Below the pieces are notes generated by a model. The model worked only from the letters and a program-made list of their open reading frames with translations, searched no databases and was not told the DNA's origin. This document shows positions 41,705 through 48,733 of a stretch of 51,633 nt of DNA, one piece after another. The translations under genes were made by a program, and so were the position numbers. Source of the stretch: Methanothrix sp. (GTDB lineage: Archaea; Halobacteriota; Methanosarcinia; Methanotrichales; Methanotrichaceae). Numbering within the stretch: position 1 is the first letter of the stretch; each line of letters opens with the position of its first letter. Location of the stretch: assembly GCA_026394555.1 (NCBI GenBank), contig JAPKXZ010000022.1, forward strand, positions 1 to 51,633, written 5' to 3'.

Positions 41705-41745
41705 GATGGTAAATAACCTTAATTGAGCCATTTCCTAAGACAAGA

Positions 41746-41970
41746 ATGTATTTTTCCCTTTTGTCCCTTGTTTATGACTTTGAAAAGCAGGAATGGCAAG
41801 GTGATAAGAAATCATCCGAAGATACAGTAGTTAGGGGCTCGAAAGATAAATTCGCAGACTTGATAAAAAATACCTATAGAATACTTCTGACAAGGGGCCT
41901 CAAAGGTTGCTATGTGTATTTTATGGACAAGGACACAGAACGGTTCGTGAAAAGCAGGATGGAGAATTAG
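41746..41970 (+). pseudogene. C-terminal fragment of a DUF2075 NTPase/helicase
   Basis: A 74-codon frame whose YDFEKQEWQGDKKS and LIKNTYRILLTRGLKGCYVYFMDKDTERF match the extreme C-terminus of DUF2075 (AAA/UvrD-like NTPases found in bacteria and archaea, often in defence loci). The normal protein is several hundred residues, so everything upstream, including the Walker motifs, is gone. The apparent ATG at 41746 is only an internal Met. It is a relic left by deletion in the island between the EEP nuclease and the PstI-type fragment. Confidence 0.7.
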
Positions 41971-42011
41971 ACAGGAGTTCCTCCTCCTGGCCATTTCCAG
42001 TGCCAGCCAGC

Positions 42012-42032
42012 TTCAGTCAAATCTTTAAACCA
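42012..42032 (+). repeat. 21-bp direct repeat, copy 1 (TATA-containing)
   Basis: TTCAGTCAAATCTTTAAACC plus A, identical to 42866-42886. It contains a TATA-like CTTTAAA. Here it lies about 70 bases upstream of the PstI-type gene; a 32-codon frame (MTKMLSWIERETGR..., 42036-42134) directly follows. Confidence 0.7.
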
Positions 42033-42102
42033 GAAATGACTAAAATGCTCTCGTGGATAGAACGAGAAACAGGACGTGTGCCACTCAGGGAGAGCATTGA
42101 AA

Positions 42103-42555
42103 ATGACACCCGGTGCTTCCAGCGAATTGCTTAAAGATATCTTAGAAGGATTCTGTGCGCGATATGTTCCGGACGGATTGATTCTCCATGCAAACGATAC
42201 CGGGCCTAAGCAAAAAGAAGAAGCGATTGGCTATCTTAAATCAAAGCTGGGCATAGTGCTCGATGAACAAAGCAAGATTCCTGATGTTATCATTCATGAT
42301 TCGAATAGAAACTGGATATTCTTGATCGAAGCGGTCACAAGCTCGGAGATAATTGATGTCAAACGGCATAAGGAGCTAAACGATCTATTTAAGTCTCCGG
42401 GAATTGGGCTGATTTTCGTGACCGCCTTCCCGGACAGCGAGACATTATCAAAAGATATCTCAAATATCGATTGGGAGACAGAAGTGTGGATCGCGAAATC
42501 ACCCACCCACATAATTCATTTCAACGGAAAGCGTTTGCTTGGACCCCACGAATAA
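42103..42555 (+). CDS. BsuBI/PstI-type restriction endonuclease catalytic domain (N-terminally truncated)
   Basis: A 150-residue protein equal to the C-terminal catalytic domain of BsuBI/PstI type II restriction enzymes: FCARYVPDGLILHANDTGPKQ, LGIVLDEQSKIPDVIIHD, WIFLIEAVTSSEIIDVKRHKEL, LIFVTAFPDSETL, DWETEVWIAKSPTHIIHFNGKRLLGP. The Asp/Glu-rich PD-(D/E)xK site (PDV, EAV) is preserved. Full enzymes are about 300 residues with an N-terminal DNA-recognition domain, which is missing, and no partner methyltransferase is nearby. It is either a pseudogene remnant or a free-standing nuclease domain. GGGAG lies about 11 bases before the ATG. Confidence 0.75.
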   Translation: MTPGASSELLKDILEGFCARYVPDGLILHANDTGPKQKEEAIGYLKSKLGIVLDEQSKIPDVIIHDSNRNWIFLIEAVTSSEIIDVKRHKELNDLFKSPGIGLIFVTAFPDSETLSKDISNIDWETEVWIAKSPTHIIHFNGKRLLGPHE

Positions 42556-42597
42556 GTCGGATCCTCGCTGTTTCACGTGGTTAATAGAATAATCGAG

Positions 42598-42694
42598 TCC
42601 TCTGTGAGTCCTCCGTGCGCTCTGTGTCTCTGTGGTGGTAGTCCGTAAACCATTGGTTATAACCTGAGGTTAGCAACTGGAAATAGCGAAGAGC
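42598..42694. repeat. Dispersed intergenic repeat, copy B
   Basis: Same orientation as copy A (23941-24108): CCTCTGTGAGTCCTCCGTG, CTGTGGTGGTAGTCCGTAAA, the palindrome GGTTATAACC, then CAACTGGAAATAGCGAAGAG. It lacks the middle ACCACAGAGGCAC arm of copy A. With inverted copy C (40845-40939) it brackets the nuclease island. Confidence 0.75.
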
Positions 42695-42865
42695 CAATAA
42701 GTCTCTCTTGAATCATCGCGAGAAATTGATTTAAGTATCGACGACTGCATGAGGGCGCACATCCCGCGTCCCTCGCGGACACCGCCGGACGCGCTCGCCT
42801 CCGCCCCCGCGCGCGCGGACGCCTGGGCCGCTGGTCCCAAGTAAAATGAAAACCGGGGCTACGTT
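42695..42865. other. Intergenic stretch with a very GC-rich segment
   Basis: Between copy B and the promoter of the small membrane peptide there is no gene. Positions 42751-42835 are extremely rich in CG dinucleotides, with short palindromes (CCGCG...CGCGG, GTCC...GGAC, CGCGCGCGCG), and contrast sharply with the A+T-rich island just to the left. I see no coding potential. Confidence 0.4.
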
Positions 42866-42886
42866 TTCAGTCAAATCTTTAAACCA
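42866..42886 (+). promoter_or_regulatory. 21-bp direct repeat, copy 2: TATA region of small membrane peptide
   Basis: Identical to 42012-42032. Its CTTTAAA (42877-42883) lies about 26-30 bases before the ATG at 42907, so the transcript of the small peptide could be leaderless. Confidence 0.6.
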
Positions 42887-42906
42887 AGAGCGACCTGCAC
42901 CTTCTC

Positions 42907-42999
42907 ATGGACATAATGAGCATAGCCTTCTACGTCATCGTATTCGTCCTCGCCTTCATGATCGCCCGCATCATCATGAAGATCATGCGCGGCTACTAA
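42907..42999 (+). CDS. Small single-TM membrane peptide, 30 aa
   Basis: A 30-residue frame, MDIMSIAFYVIVFVLAFMIA followed by RIIMKIMRGY. It has one membrane helix (about 5-22) and a basic C-terminus, so the tail should stay in the cytoplasm. A TATA element is well placed for a leaderless mRNA and base composition is like the core genome. No homologue is recognised. Such short hydrophobic peptides are often toxins, regulators of membrane complexes or unannotated conserved proteins; the sequence does not decide. Confidence 0.5.
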   Translation: MDIMSIAFYVIVFVLAFMIARIIMKIMRGY

Positions 43000-43026
43000 C
43001 GAGGCCGGAATAGACCAATGTTTTGA

Positions 43027-43082
43027 CTTCGCGCCTTAGCGTGAGATTCAACCAAGGTCCGGTTTCACGCGAAGGCGCGAAG
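43027..43082. repeat. Inverted repeat of the CGCGAAGG type
   Basis: CTTCGCGCCTTAGCGTGA (43027-43044) and TCACGCGAAGGCGCGAAG (43065-43082) are complementary in 17 of 18 positions with a 20-base loop. It resembles the CACAAAGGCACAAAG and CACAGAGGCAC ladders of the dispersed repeats. It lies about 120 bases upstream of the nucleotidyltransferase gene. Confidence 0.7.
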
Positions 43083-43203
43083 CCGCGAAGAACGATCAAC
43101 CACCCACAAAGGCACTTATCCTCTCACAATCATCAGCAATGCACAGGGATAAGCCAAAGAATAAGCGACAGGCTTAATATTTGCCGACATCTAACAGGCA
43201 GCC

Positions 43204-44481
43204 ATGTTTCCCCAGGTCTTAGCCACCGTGGGCGGCTCAGGAACCCGTTTGTATCCGCTTACTTTAGACCAGCCCAAACCGCTGGTGGAGCTTTGCGACA
43301 CCGCCATCATCGCCAATCTCTTCCGGGTTTTAGCCAGTCAAGGCTGCAAAAGGTTCATCCTGGGCAGCAAGGGCGCCAGCAACACCCTCAACCTGAGCAA
43401 TTACTTCAAAGCAGGTGAAGGCTTCTTCAAGCGCCTGGGCATCACCGACCACCAGGACTTCAGCTACCAGCCCCTCTATGACGACACGGGTAGCGCCGAC
43501 TCCCTGCGCTATTGCATGAACTACTACGACATCGACGATGACCTGCTGGTGGTATCGGGCGACAACCTCATCGACATCGACCTGGCAAGCTTTGTCGAGT
43601 TTCATAGAAAGCACAAGCCCCTTCTCACCGTGGCCCTTAAAGAGCTGGGAGCGGAGGAGAACGTATCTCAGTACGGCGTGGCCCGCGTGGACGATGATAT
43701 GCGCATAAAAGGGTTCGTAGAAAAGCCGAAAGCGGGAAACGAGCCCAGCCGCATGATTAACACCGCCTTTTACCTCTTCTCGCCCCAGATTCGCGAGGTA
43801 CTGGCCAAGATGGGTGATAAGGCCCGCGACATCGGCGGCGATCTGATCCCCTATTTAACAGAGAACGGCTATCCTGTTTACGGTTTTCCTATCACAGGCT
43901 ACTGGATCGACATCGGCACCCCGGAGCGGCTGCACCAGGCGGCCATGGACTGCCTCTCCGGAGCCGTCCGACATTTTGACCGCAAGTACCACTATAAGAC
44001 CAATCAGTGGATTCATCCCAGCACATTGGCCAGAATCGAGCCCTTCCTCGCCTCCGGCGATATTCAGCTTGTGGGCAATGTCTCCATCGGCAGAAACTGC
44101 CACATCGAAAAGGGCGTGACCATCGAGAACTCTCATATCGGCCATACCAGCCTCATCGACCGCGATGTGGAGATCAAAGAGAGCATGATCATGAGCTTCA
44201 CCCATATCCAGCACATGGTCAATATCCGCCGCACCATCATCGGTCGCCACTCCACCATTGAAGAGCATAGCATTTTGGGGGGAGAAAATGGTATTGGAGA
44301 GAACCTTATAGCCGTTATCGGCGAGAATGCCGTTCTGCCGCCCGAATCAGTGGTATCCGCTGGCGTAAGAGTAGCGCCGCTCAAACACAGCCACCGCATT
44401 CTGGCCACCGGCAGATTCGTGGAATTGGGAATTGATGAAAAAAATATCTACTTTGCAGAAAAAGGTTCGATGAAGCGCTAG
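43204..44481 (+). CDS. Sugar-1-phosphate nucleotidyltransferase with C-terminal left-handed beta-helix
   Basis: A 425-residue enzyme that activates a sugar 1-phosphate to an NDP-sugar. The N-terminal Rossmann domain starts VLATVGGSGTRLYPLTLDQPKPLVEL (signature GGxGTRL plus the PKP(L) Lys), with VVSGDNLIDIDL as metal-binding Asp, GFVEKPK and GYWIDIGTPERL. Residues about 280-400 are a hexapeptide-repeat left-handed beta-helix (VSIGRNCHIEKGVTIENSHIG...). The substrate could be glucose-, mannose- or N-acetylglucosamine-1-phosphate. The surface-glycoprotein genes nearby would need such donors. The N-terminus MFPQVLATVGGSG is normal; AGG precedes the ATG weakly. Confidence 0.85.
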   Translation: MFPQVLATVGGSGTRLYPLTLDQPKPLVELCDTAIIANLFRVLASQGCKRFILGSKGASNTLNLSNYFKAGEGFFKRLGITDHQDFSYQPLYDDTGSADSLRYCMNYYDIDDDLLVVSGDNLIDIDLASFVEFHRKHKPLLTVALKELGAEENVSQYGVARVDDDMRIKGFVEKPKAGNEPSRMINTAFYLFSPQIREVLAKMGDKARDIGGDLIPYLTENGYPVYGFPITGYWIDIGTPERLHQAAMDCLSGAVRHFDRKYHYKTNQWIHPSTLARIEPFLASGDIQLVGNVSIGRNCHIEKGVTIENSHIGHTSLIDRDVEIKESMIMSFTHIQHMVNIRRTIIGRHSTIEEHSILGGENGIGENLIAVIGENAVLPPESVVSAGVRVAPLKHSHRILATGRFVELGIDEKNIYFAEKGSMKR

Positions 44482-44488
44482 TTAATAA

Positions 44489-44725
44489 CTAGTAGTAGCG
44501 CTCCCAGGCATCATCCATCTTTCTTATTTTATATTTCGCCCCGTTATCCAGTAAATATCGGTTCAGGTCCTGAGCATCCTGGAAAAAGCGCTTGTCCCTC
44601 AGGTTATTATAGACGTCTTCTGTGGTGAATCCCTTCAGCTCACCCTTGCCGTAAACGATCCTCTCAATAGTATAATAGATGTCGTCAAACTTCCTCAAGG
44701 GATAAGTCCACTCTGCAAACTGCAT
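44489..44725 (-). CDS. Hypothetical protein, 78 aa
   Basis: A small soluble, charged, aromatic-rich protein (MQFAEWTYPLRKFDDIYYTI..., ending DDAWERYY). The pattern FTTEDVYNNLRDKRFFQDAQDLNRYLLDNG looks like a winged-helix or small helical domain, but I cannot name the family. GGAGG lies 8 bases before the ATG. It is convergent with the nucleotidyltransferase gene (7-base gap) and divergent from the uracil-DNA glycosylase gene. Role unknown. Confidence 0.6.
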   Translation of the reverse strand: MQFAEWTYPLRKFDDIYYTIERIVYGKGELKGFTTEDVYNNLRDKRFFQDAQDLNRYLLDNGAKYKIRKMDDAWERYY

Positions 44726-44828
44726 CTCGTGCCCTCCTCATTTGGCTACAGGTTTTGAGCAAATAAGAACCTTTCGTTTTTCTGGGAAGAAAAAGATTAT
44801 CAATAACGGAAACGAAAAAGTCATCTTA

Positions 44829-45368
44829 ATGGATCCAATCGATCTTCGCCATCTTAACCAGCAAATCTGTACCTGCCACCTTTGCCCTCTATCCCAAGAG
44901 AGAAAACGCGCCGTGCCGGGCAGAGGCCCCGCTCCCACCGATATCATGCTAGTGGGAGAAGCCCCCGGCAAAGAAGAGGACCTCACGGGAGAACCATTCG
45001 TAGGCCGGGCGGGAAGACTGCTGGATGCGGCTCTCGTGCAAGCCGGCCTGGAGAGATCGAAGGTATTCATAACCAGCGTCATTAAATGCCGCCCCCCGCA
45101 AAACAGAAAGCCGAAAAAAGCAGAGATCGATCAATGTCGCCCCTATTTACAGGCTCAAATTGAATTTCTCCATCCTAAAATCATCTGCCTGATGGGAAAC
45201 ACGGCTACACAGGCCGTCTTAGGCCGGCAGGGCGTCACAACCTTGCGCGGTCAGATCTTGCAGGATCGCTTTCTTGTCACCTACCATCCTGCCGCCGTCT
45301 TGAGAAATAGAAATCTCATGAATGATTTCGTCTCCGACCTTAAAAGGTTGAATATCTGGGAGCTTTAG
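44829..45368 (+). CDS. Family 4 uracil-DNA glycosylase
   Basis: A 179-residue iron-sulfur uracil-DNA glycosylase that removes uracil from deaminated DNA. Signature VGEAPGKEEDLTGEPFVGRAG includes the catalytic acid motif. Cys residues in CTCHLCPL, SVIKCRPPQN and DQCRPYL hold the 4Fe-4S cluster, and VTYHPAAVLRN is the second active-site motif. The ATG at 44829 gives the usual length; an open frame upstream from 44742 is A+T-rich leader. It would act before endonuclease IV (8.4 kb). An acidic hypothetical gene follows after two bases and is likely cotranscribed. Confidence 0.93.
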   Translation: MDPIDLRHLNQQICTCHLCPLSQERKRAVPGRGPAPTDIMLVGEAPGKEEDLTGEPFVGRAGRLLDAALVQAGLERSKVFITSVIKCRPPQNRKPKKAEIDQCRPYLQAQIEFLHPKIICLMGNTATQAVLGRQGVTTLRGQILQDRFLVTYHPAAVLRNRNLMNDFVSDLKRLNIWEL

Positions 45369-45370
45369 AC

Positions 45371-45895
45371 TTGTTTAGCCTTACCTACGATCTCTGGAAG
45401 GAGATCATTGAGGAAATTGCAGAGGCCCACGATCCACTTTTTGCCGCCATGCATCAGGCGGCGGAAGAACTCCAGCTCTCTAAGGCTCTGATTGATGATC
45501 TGAAGAGCAAAAGAGAATTGACGATCGCAAATGATCCCTGGGAATTACAGCTCACCATCGAATTTATCGAGGATAAGATCAATGGTTTCATTATCTACCT
45601 GGAAGCGATTGAGCCGCAGGAAGTCTTCGAGGAGATCAAAGCTAATGTTGCATCTGACAACGGCTTTTCCCTGGAAGAGATCGAAGGCTTTGAGATCGAA
45701 CACGGCCTGGATATAGAGGAAGAAATATTTGAAGAGATGGAGGAGAGCTATGGAGTTCGAACCGAGGTAGGAGAGTATGAAGTCATCTATGAACTGGTGA
45801 TCTTTGATAGCCAGGACATTGACAATAGCAGGTCCAGCGATCTGGCATGGCAGGAAGATGAGCATCCTAAAGGCAAAGCCTGGCATACTCCTTAG
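45371..45895 (+). CDS. Acidic hypothetical protein, 174 aa
   Basis: A very acidic, helical protein with many Glu residues (for example IEGFEIEHGLDIEEEIFEEMEESYG) and a His/Pro-ending tail. It has no domain I recognise, no signal peptide and no membrane span. The TTG at 45371, two bases after the glycosylase stop with GGGAG 10 bases upstream, is the best start; a later ATG would lose the first conserved-looking helix. Its end overlaps the convergent hemB gene by 29 bases. Pairing with the DNA glycosylase hints at a DNA-related role, but this is only context. Confidence 0.6.
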   Translation: MFSLTYDLWKEIIEEIAEAHDPLFAAMHQAAEELQLSKALIDDLKSKRELTIANDPWELQLTIEFIEDKINGFIIYLEAIEPQEVFEEIKANVASDNGFSLEEIEGFEIEHGLDIEEEIFEEMEESYGVRTEVGEYEVIYELVIFDSQDIDNSRSSDLAWQEDEHPKGKAWHTP

Positions 45896-46820
45896 CCCAG
45901 TAGGTGATGATCATATCTGCGCCCGCCCTCTTGATGCAAGTCAAAGCCTCCAGGAAGGCCGCCCTCTCATCCAGCCAACCCCGCTCTGCCGCAGCTGTAA
46001 TCATGGAATACTCGCCTGAGACCTGATACGCGGCAGTAGGCAACGCGAACATCTCCTTGACGGCGCGCAGAACATCGAGGTAGGGCATGGCCGGCTTGAC
46101 CATGACCATGTCCGCACCTTCTTCGATATCCTGTTGCACCTCCCAGAGCGCCTCGGAAAAGTTAGCCGGATTCATCTGGTACCCTAAGCGATCGCCAAAG
46201 GCAAAGCCGGACTCGGCCGCCTCGCGAAAGGGGCCGTAAAAGGTGGATGCGTACTTGGCAGAATAGGAGAGGATGGACGTGTCTGTGTACCCGTCCAGGT
46301 CCAGAGAGGCGCGTATGGCCTGCACCATGTGATCCATCATGCCGCTGGGAGCTACGATATCCGCTCCTGCCTGAGCGTGGCTCACAGCCGTTTCCCCCAA
46401 TATCGGCAACGTCTCATCATTGAGGATCTTCTCGCCCCGCACTAGGCCGCAGTGCCCGTGGCTGGTGTACTCACACAGGCACAAATCGGTTATTACTATC
46501 AGGCTGGTGGTCTCTTTGATGGCGGCTACCGCCTTCTGAATTATGCCCTGCGGATCGTAGGCACCTGAGCCGGTCTCATCCTTAATAGCAGGCAGGCCGA
46601 ATAAAAGCACGGCAGGCACGCCTAAATCTTCCAGGGCTTGCGCCTCCGCCGGCAGACTCTCTAGGCTCTGCCGGAACTGGCCGGGCATGGACTCAATTAC
46701 CCTTGGCACGGATATCCTCTCATCCACAAATATGGGCTGCACCAGATCATTGAGAGAGAGATGGGTCTGTGCGACCATCTCGCGAATTCCCGGCATTCTT
46801 AGCCGCCTCATTCTTCTCAT
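45867..46820 (-). CDS. hemB: Porphobilinogen synthase (delta-aminolevulinate dehydratase)
   Basis: A 317-residue HemB that joins two 5-aminolevulinates into porphobilinogen. The zinc site CLCEYTSHGHCG (three Cys) is intact, as are the Schiff-base lysines in LSYSAKYASTFYGPFREA and MVMVKPAMPYLD. GDRLGYQMNP is the family's substrate loop. Its ATG overlaps the hemA stop (ATGA), so the genes are translationally coupled. It is the last gene of the NosD-ahb-precorrin-2 dehydrogenase-hemA-hemB operon. In a methanogen the product feeds F430, cobamides, siroheme and heme. Confidence 0.96.
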   Translation of the reverse strand: MRRMRRLRMPGIREMVAQTHLSLNDLVQPIFVDERISVPRVIESMPGQFRQSLESLPAEAQALEDLGVPAVLLFGLPAIKDETGSGAYDPQGIIQKAVAAIKETTSLIVITDLCLCEYTSHGHCGLVRGEKILNDETLPILGETAVSHAQAGADIVAPSGMMDHMVQAIRASLDLDGYTDTSILSYSAKYASTFYGPFREAAESGFAFGDRLGYQMNPANFSEALWEVQQDIEEGADMVMVKPAMPYLDVLRAVKEMFALPTAAYQVSGEYSMITAAAERGWLDERAAFLEALTCIKRAGADMIITYWAKEYARLCL

Positions 46821-48076
46821 ATATTTTCCTCCAGCCGGAATAGCTCGCTGACCGCATTAAGGACCGTTGTGTCCCCAAGCTCCGCCGCCCGCTTGAGAGT
46901 CTTGGTGGGCTCGGAGAAGAGCTTGTTTACAATGGAATGGCTCATGTCCTGCAGTACCTGCTGCTCGATCTCGCCCAATGTATGCCTGGCAGAGAGCTTG
47001 TTCATGGCCCTTTTTACCTCTTGATCCTTGATGACCTCGGCCTTGGAATATAGCCGGGCCAGCAGATCCTCTGCCTGTTTTCTTTTATATTTGGCCTTTA
47101 GTAGCTGCATCTCTTCAGCGATGATGGCCTCGACCCGATTGGCCTCTGCCATCCTGTGCAACATGTTCTCGCTGCTGATATTCTTCAGGCTGTCAATGTT
47201 ATGCAGCTCTACGCCAGGAACCTCTGCCGCCGCCTCGTCTACGTCTCTGGGATTGGCAATATCTATTATGAGCAGCTTATTTTCTCTTCCCGCCATGGCC
47301 TTCTCGATGTCCTCTTTAAGCAGGATATAATGGGGCGCAGAGGTGGCGCTGATAACCACATCAGCCGTATTAAGGAAAACTTTCATCTCCTCAAATGGCA
47401 CGGCCTTCGCACCCAAGCACTCGGCCAGACACTGGGCTGAGCTGTAGGTCCTGTTGGTAACCACCAGCGAGCCGATATCCCGGGCCAAGAGCGCTCGTGA
47501 TATCAGCTCTCCCGTCTCCCCGGCACCAATTACCAGAACGGACAATCCCTTTAAATCCCCCAGAATTTCTTCGGCCAGGTCAACCGCGGCAGATCCCACT
47601 GATACGGACCTCTCGTTAATTTGGGTCTCTTTTCTTACCCGTTTTCCAACAGCAATGGCTTTTTTGAAGGCCGTGTCCAGCATCCAACCAGTAGTTCCCG
47701 CTTTGGCCGCCATCAAGACCAGATCCTTCATCTGACCCAGGATCTGGTCCTCGCCGATGATCATGGACTCAAGTCCCGAGGCCAGACGCAAAAGGTGAAG
47801 CAGAGACTCATCATGATCATGAAAATCGATTATGCGAGAAGAGACGCGCGCCTTTTTGGCCAGGTCGAAGAGCACCTTCTCGCCGCGCGCACTAACGACA
47901 TAAATCTCGACACGATTGCAGGTCTTGAGCACAGCGCACTCTTCCACCCTCTCCAGTGAGCCCACCCATTTGAGAAGGGTCTGTACATCTCCGTGCCAGG
48001 CCCTCTCGATCTCATCAATGGAGGCCTTACGGTGTGTCACCAGCATCGAGGCTATCTCGCTCATCGAAGCAAACAT
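46817..48076 (-). CDS. hemA: Glutamyl-tRNA reductase
   Basis: A 419-residue HemA, the committed step of the C5 route to tetrapyrroles: NADPH reduction of glutamyl-tRNA to glutamate-1-semialdehyde. The catalytic Cys lies in CAVLKTCNRVEIYVVS. GLESMIIGEDQILGQ, KRVRKETQINERSVSVGSAAV, the NADPH loop VLVIGAGETGELI, and the C-terminal dimerisation helix are all present. The first 50 bases overlap the end of the upstream precorrin-2 dehydrogenase gene in another frame; ATG 48064 is an alternative start, still overlapping. HemL is not in the window. Confidence 0.96.
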   Translation of the reverse strand: MFASMSEIASMLVTHRKASIDEIERAWHGDVQTLLKWVGSLERVEECAVLKTCNRVEIYVVSARGEKVLFDLAKKARVSSRIIDFHDHDESLLHLLRLASGLESMIIGEDQILGQMKDLVLMAAKAGTTGWMLDTAFKKAIAVGKRVRKETQINERSVSVGSAAVDLAEEILGDLKGLSVLVIGAGETGELISRALLARDIGSLVVTNRTYSSAQCLAECLGAKAVPFEEMKVFLNTADVVISATSAPHYILLKEDIEKAMAGRENKLLIIDIANPRDVDEAAAEVPGVELHNIDSLKNISSENMLHRMAEANRVEAIIAEEMQLLKAKYKRKQAEDLLARLYSKAEVIKDQEVKRAMNKLSARHTLGEIEQQVLQDMSHSIVNKLFSEPTKTLKRAAELGDTTVLNAVSELFRLEENI

Positions 48077-48722
48077 GTGAGCGGGCTCTCATATAGGCCT
48101 TTTCATAGGAGACTAAAAGAAGCCTCCAAACCTCATCGTCCAATAGTATCTCCCAGACTATGCGGGCGCGATCCTTCTGCAGGGGCACAATTTCTTTGTT
48201 CTCCACCCTGATCTCTGAGAGCAGCCGGGCCATGTCCTGGTAGTTCTCAGTAAGCTCCTCTTCCAGGCGCATTCGAAGGTACTTGGTAAGGCCCGGGCTT
48301 TGTGTAGAGATGGCAATGGCAATAGAGCCCCTTTGCAGAATAGATGGAACCACCACATCTCCGACGCCCTCCACTTTGTTGACGAGGATTTTCCGAGAGC
48401 GCGCCTCCATTTCGATGGCGCGATTTAATTTTGAGTCGCTGGTGGCAGGTATTACGATGAATGCACCCAGAAGATAATTGCCAAAATCGCAGGTTAGATC
48501 GCACTCCACGAGCTCGATCTGCCTTTGCGGGTCCGCAGCCAGATCCTGGAGCCCGGAGGAGAAAATGCGGGACAAAACTCTCACCGGTCCATATTGGGAA
48601 AACAGCCTGGCTTTGCGCTCGCCAACCGCTCCACCACCAAAAATCACCACAAGACGCGCTGTGAGGTCCAGAAAAAGGGGGATATGCGGCCTTCTTGATT
48701 CGATATCAATTTGTTCGGCCAT
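48027..48722 (-). CDS. Precorrin-2 dehydrogenase / siroheme synthase (Met8/SirC type)
   Basis: A 231-residue NAD-dependent enzyme that oxidises precorrin-2 to sirohydrochlorin and may also insert iron. The N-terminal Rossmann domain reads PLFLDLTARLVVIFGGGAVGERKARLF, followed by VIPATSDSKLN, and the dimer/catalytic region NKVEGVGDVVVPSILQRGSIAIAISTQSPGLTKYLR is highly characteristic. It lacks the C-terminal methyltransferase of CysG, as usual in archaea. It lies 11 bases after the Ahb gene and overlaps hemA by 50 bases. Confidence 0.92.
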   Translation of the reverse strand: MAEQIDIESRRPHIPLFLDLTARLVVIFGGGAVGERKARLFSQYGPVRVLSRIFSSGLQDLAADPQRQIELVECDLTCDFGNYLLGAFIVIPATSDSKLNRAIEMEARSRKILVNKVEGVGDVVVPSILQRGSIAIAISTQSPGLTKYLRMRLEEELTENYQDMARLLSEIRVENKEIVPLQKDRARIVWEILLDDEVWRLLLVSYEKAYMRARSHVCFDERDSLDAGDTP

Positions 48723-48733
48723 TGTCGCCTCTA

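Noticed and set aside
42036-42134. 32-codon frame MTKMLSWIERETGR before the PstI-type gene as its missing N-terminus
   Set aside because: It is in a different frame, ends within the nuclease gene, and does not resemble the known recognition domain; kept only as context for the 21-bp repeat.
40900-43120. Possible CRISPR array from CACAAAG/CGCGAAG ladders
   Set aside because: The units are short simple ladders and foldbacks without regular repeat-spacer spacing; no cas genes are present.
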